Below are positions 60,947 to 64,000 of a stretch of DNA of 64,000 nt, in pieces. The stretch's first letter is position 1; every line of letters starts with the position of its first letter. A model generated the notes under the pieces. That model ran no database searches. It was given only the letters and a program-made list of their open reading frames with translations, and had not been told where the DNA came from. A program made the translations under genes and the position numbers. The stretch is from NCBI GenBank assembly GCA_963667455.2, contig CAXXFR010000031.1:1-64000 (forward strand), read 5' to 3'. Origin of the DNA: Bin55 sp963667455. GTDB taxonomy: Bacteria; Pseudomonadota; Gammaproteobacteria; Pseudomonadales; Azotimanducaceae.

Positions 60947-63007
60947 CTAACCCGAGGTCTGAAGTTCGACGAAATCCCGATAGGGACTGTCCGGCTTAGC
61001 CATAAGCGATTCGTGGTCGCCGATGTCGCTCACCGAGCCTTCCTCGAGAAAGACAATGGTGTCGGCAAGGCGAATAGTCGACAACCTGTGCGCAATGACG
61101 ATCACCAGTCGACCTTTGGCCGCACTACGAAGAGACTGCACCAGTTCATTCTCAGTCTGAGGATCAAGCGCCGCGGTTGGCTCGTCGAGAATTAATATCT
61201 TCGCATCGCGAACGAGACCTCGAGCGATGCTGATGCGCTGCTGCTGCCCCACGGAGAGCGTATCTCCAGACTTGCCAATCTCCGTATCGATGCCATCGGG
61301 TAGTTCGTTGATGAACTCCATGCAACCCGCCGTCTCCAACGCACCGAGAATCTCCTCCTCCGTTGCGTCAGGATTGGACAACTGCAGGTTCTCGCGAATC
61401 GACTCCGAGAGCAACAAGTGCTCTTGAAACACGTAAGCGATCTGACTTCTCAACGAGTCGAGTTCGACCTCCTTGAGATCAAATCCATCGATCGTTACGC
61501 GTCCCTCCGTCGGTTGCAGAAAAGCCGGAATCAAGTACGCCAGACTCGTCTTGCCAGATCCAGTGGGTCCGACAATCGCGACCAAGTTGTCTAGCTCGAA
61601 GTCGAGATTGATGTCCTTTAACGCCAATCGACCATCGGGATAGGAGTAGTTGACGTGTTCTATTCGAACCCGTCTGTTGATTTCCGGAAGCACTGTCCCG
61701 CCGACGTGAAGATCATCGTCGGACTCGTGATCCAAGAAGAAGAAAACGCGACGCAACGCAGCTACGTTGTCTTGAATGCGGACCCAAAGTCCTCCGATGT
61801 AGCGGATGGTTCCGCTCAATCCCATGTACATTCCGTACAGAGCACCGAAGTCTCCGACCGTAAGATCCCCTGCAAAAACCCCTTCTGTAACCATGAACGA
61901 GACGATGAACCCGATCGGCATGATTATGAAGTTGATCGAGTTGCTGAGAATGATTCCGACTACAGCCGCAATGCGTTCACGCCAGTAAGCAGCGGCATCG
62001 CGCTTGGCAAAACGCTTCTTCTCGCGTTTCATTCCTCCGAGACTTTGAACTGCAGACATGTTGTCCAAAGTCTCTTCCATCGTGTTGGTCGTATCTGCAC
62101 CGGCGGCCCGCTTGTTCTGATTGACTCGCCGAATGAGCGTGATGCTCGGCCAAGTTACGATGATCACTACCGGTGCGGTCAGACTGACAACGAAAACCAG
62201 CCATGGAGCTACTTCGCCGTATGTGTAGTAGATCTGGTAACCGGCTGTTGCAATTGAGGCAAACTGTGCAAAGGGCGCAAGAGTAAGTTCATAGACCGCG
62301 TGCGGTACGCTTGCTGTGTCGTAGAGCACGCGATAGACAGAATCCCCCGTTCGATGGTCGTCGACAAGTTCCATCTTGGCTCGAGTCAAACGATCAAACA
62401 GCTTGGTTCGGAAGTTGTCGGCCATGCGTTGCGTCAGACGAACGTTGACCCAGAACTCGACGATTCCCCAAACGCCTCCAAGGTCACTTCCTCCCCCGCT
62501 GATCGCGTTTTCTGCACGACTTGCCTCATCCCGTCCCGCAAAGAGTCCTGCACCAGTGCCTCGAGCTCGAAGGCCGACGATAAATAGACCGATCAGGAAA
62601 ATCATGCTTAGAACAAGCATGATTTGTTGGGGTTCCTGACCCTCCAACGCCCTGAGAATGGGGATCATGTGGGGTGGAAAGTTGACTTCTTCAACAACCA
62701 GTGGCACCCGCAAGATCACATGGTCGGCCATGATCTTGTAGAGCCAACCCAGATAGAGCAAAGGAAACAGCGGCGAGAAATCCAAAATGAACTTCGCCGC
62801 GAACAAGCCCTTGACCTCACTTATCAGCTTGTAGGCACGAAGAATTAGAACACCCGATTCCCTGTGCGTGATCTCAGTGTCTGTATCGATTCGATCGTCG
62901 AACTTCGCACCTCGACGGAATCCATCGATGATGGTGGACGTTTGCGACGTATCGACGTCTTCATTGACCTTGCGGGACTTGAACTTGCGATAGAGCCACT
63001 TGATCAT
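60947..63007 (-). CDS. ABC exporter half-transporter (TM domain plus ATPase)
   Basis: A 686-residue type IV exporter subunit. A 50-residue charged N-terminus precedes about six transmembrane helices (the first near LDFSPLFPLLYLGWLYKIM), with an unusual insertion between the first two (about residues 150-190, rich in Gly). The ATPase from residue about 440 has Walker A GPTGSGKTS, signature LSVGQQQR, Walker B ILILDEP and the H-loop VIAHRLST. It starts two bases after the stop of its partner at 63010, so the two form a heterodimer. The cargo is unknown; the adjoining Anbu and CULT genes do not identify it. Confidence 0.93.
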   Translation of the reverse strand: MIKWLYRKFKSRKVNEDVDTSQTSTIIDGFRRGAKFDDRIDTDTEITHRESGVLILRAYKLISEVKGLFAAKFILDFSPLFPLLYLGWLYKIMADHVILRVPLVVEEVNFPPHMIPILRALEGQEPQQIMLVLSMIFLIGLFIVGLRARGTGAGLFAGRDEASRAENAISGGGSDLGGVWGIVEFWVNVRLTQRMADNFRTKLFDRLTRAKMELVDDHRTGDSVYRVLYDTASVPHAVYELTLAPFAQFASIATAGYQIYYTYGEVAPWLVFVVSLTAPVVIIVTWPSITLIRRVNQNKRAAGADTTNTMEETLDNMSAVQSLGGMKREKKRFAKRDAAAYWRERIAAVVGIILSNSINFIIMPIGFIVSFMVTEGVFAGDLTVGDFGALYGMYMGLSGTIRYIGGLWVRIQDNVAALRRVFFFLDHESDDDLHVGGTVLPEINRRVRIEHVNYSYPDGRLALKDINLDFELDNLVAIVGPTGSGKTSLAYLIPAFLQPTEGRVTIDGFDLKEVELDSLRSQIAYVFQEHLLLSESIRENLQLSNPDATEEEILGALETAGCMEFINELPDGIDTEIGKSGDTLSVGQQQRISIARGLVRDAKILILDEPTAALDPQTENELVQSLRSAAKGRLVIVIAHRLSTIRLADTIVFLEEGSVSDIGDHESLMAKPDSPYRDFVELQTSG

Positions 63008-63009
63008 GG

Positions 63010-64000
63010 TTAGGATCCTGCTGCCCTAATTTGTGAAGCTGCTATTTCTGCTTCCACATAGGCTCGATAGTTGCCATCCGGCAGATTCATGAGCTCTTCA
63101 TGGCTTCCTACTTCAACAATCTTGCCGTCCTTCAGAAATCCGATCTGATCTGCAGTACGAACCGTGGAAAGCCGGTGCGTAATGATGAAGATCACCCGGT
63201 CCTTGCCCCATTCCGCAATATTGCGGAGTACCTTATGCTCCGTGCGGGCATCCAGAGAAGCTGTGGGTTCGTCGAGCACCAATATGGGAGCGTTACGTAT
63301 CAGTGCTCGGGCGATCGTGATGCGTTGACGCTGACCAGCCGAGAGTTTGCCACCTCGCTCTCCCAGCTCGGATTCATAGCCTTCTTCCATTTCTTCAATG
63401 AACTCGTCGGCGCAAGCGATTTCGGCAGCTTCCTTGACTTGCTCCAACGAAATGTCTTCCATTGCGTATGCGATGTTGTCTCGAACTTTGCCCGTGAACA
63501 GCACGTTCTTTTGCAACGCAATGGAAATGTTCCTGCGAATGTCTTCAAGCTTGAGATCGCGCAAATCGACATCGTTAACCAACACGCTACCTGCTTGAGG
63601 ATCGTAGAGCCTCAAGAGCAACATCATCAATGTAGACTTGCCGGACCCTGTGCTCCCCACGATTGCCGTAACGGATCCAACGTCCGCATGAAGGTCGATG
63701 CTGTCGAGGACTTGATCGCCCTCAGGATAGGTGAAGTCCACTCCTTCCCACGTTACCGATTTCACAGGAGTGGGGTAGTTCTTGGTGGTCTCCGACTCTT
63801 CAACGCCGGGTTTGAGCTCTAAGAAATAGAACGCGCGCTCCAACCCGATGAACAAATCCTGCAACATGCACCACAGGCGGATCAACCCTCGACCTGTATT
63901 GATGCATTCCCCAGTCCGGTCACGCCCTACATTGAATGCTCCATAATTCCAAATCGTAAAGCTAATCCACCCAGCCGCCCATGCTGGCATCATGGTGGGG
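63010..64000 (-). CDS. ABC exporter half-transporter, 5'-partial
   Basis: The last 329 residues of an ABC exporter subunit; the frame stays open to the window edge, where the remaining transmembrane part is missing. Visible are the end of the membrane domain (WAAGWISFTIWNYGAF, LFIGLERAFYFLE) and a complete ATPase with Walker A GSTGSGKST, signature KLSAGQRQR, Walker B ILVLDEP and the H-loop IITHRLST. Both this and the next subunit have a glutamate after Walker B, so both sites could be catalytic. It probably pairs with the subunit at 60947-63007. Confidence 0.92.
   Translation of the reverse strand, partial: PTMMPAWAAGWISFTIWNYGAFNVGRDRTGECINTGRGLIRLWCMLQDLFIGLERAFYFLELKPGVEESETTKNYPTPVKSVTWEGVDFTYPEGDQVLDSIDLHADVGSVTAIVGSTGSGKSTLMMLLLRLYDPQAGSVLVNDVDLRDLKLEDIRRNISIALQKNVLFTGKVRDNIAYAMEDISLEQVKEAAEIACADEFIEEMEEGYESELGERGGKLSAGQRQRITIARALIRNAPILVLDEPTASLDARTEHKVLRNIAEWGKDRVIFIITHRLSTVRTADQIGFLKDGKIVEVGSHEELMNLPDGNYRAYVEAEIAASQIRAAGS

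Overview
The window reads as a chromosomal segment of an aerobic, probably marine member of the Pseudomonadota, most likely an uncultured gammaproteobacterium. The signs are a bacterial GlnRS, four TonB-dependent receptors, a TRAP transporter with the TatT accessory lipoprotein, an Anbu proteasome-like protein, several Fe(II)/2-oxoglutarate (phytanoyl-CoA type) dioxygenases and a moderate G+C content. Genes are tightly packed, overlaps of 1-16 bases are common, and several genes can only start with TTG or GTG. No tRNA, rRNA, CRISPR array or transposase was seen. All family names were assigned by eye from motifs, without database searches.

Layout. 1-5447: a frameshifted VOC-family gene, then a leftward group glnS - Ser/Thr dehydratase (frameshifted) - two PhyH-type dioxygenases. 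5534-8449: a transglutaminase-like lipoprotein, an MDR oxidoreductase and a small unknown protein. 8530-17124: a glucan-utilisation locus with a TonB receptor behind a LacI-type operator, a LacI regulator, a GH3 glucosidase, a secreted GH-A-clan glycosidase and a GPH sugar symporter; the last four are translationally coupled. 17178-22111: a PhyH-like enzyme, an alpha-helical repeat membrane protein, a 52-residue membrane protein, a GST and an ADP-ribosylglycohydrolase. 22259-25898: a complete TRAP system (TatT, DctP, DctQ, DctM). 26361-30795: groES-groEL under a perfect CIRCE operator, followed by a terminator that abuts another TonB receptor. 30883-33135: a ZnuD-like zinc receptor with His/Asp/Glu-rich tandem repeats. 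33307-42371: a leftward exporter operon that combines an ABC ATPase, a very large permease fused to an inactive M1-like domain and a golvesin-like C-terminus, and an RND pump with its adaptor. 42861-46194: a luciferase-like monooxygenase, a queuosine-precursor transporter, an SDR and a PTPS-family enzyme, plus a dead Phd-type antitoxin. 46436-51189: a TonB receptor and a D-aminoacylase-like amidohydrolase. 51190-52317: remnants and a DUF1640-like coiled-coil protein with 33-bp repeats. 52349-58792: a phosphate-economy cluster (PlcP-like phospholipase, glycolipid glycosyltransferase, PhoX phosphatase, VanY-like carboxypeptidase) followed by a dioxygenase-HEAT fusion. 58826-64000: leftward, a heterodimeric ABC exporter, Anbu, a stand-alone cereblon-type (CULT) thalidomide-binding domain protein and a haloacid dehalogenase.

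The most notable items are the CULT protein, whose three cage tryptophans and four zinc cysteines are spaced as in human cereblon and which lies beside a proteasome-like gene; the hybrid ABC/RND exporter operon; the dioxygenase-HEAT fusion; and the PlcP-glycosyltransferase-PhoX cluster. At least five gene fragments or broken genes are present. Two of the breaks are single-base insertions in otherwise well-conserved genes and may be assembly errors.
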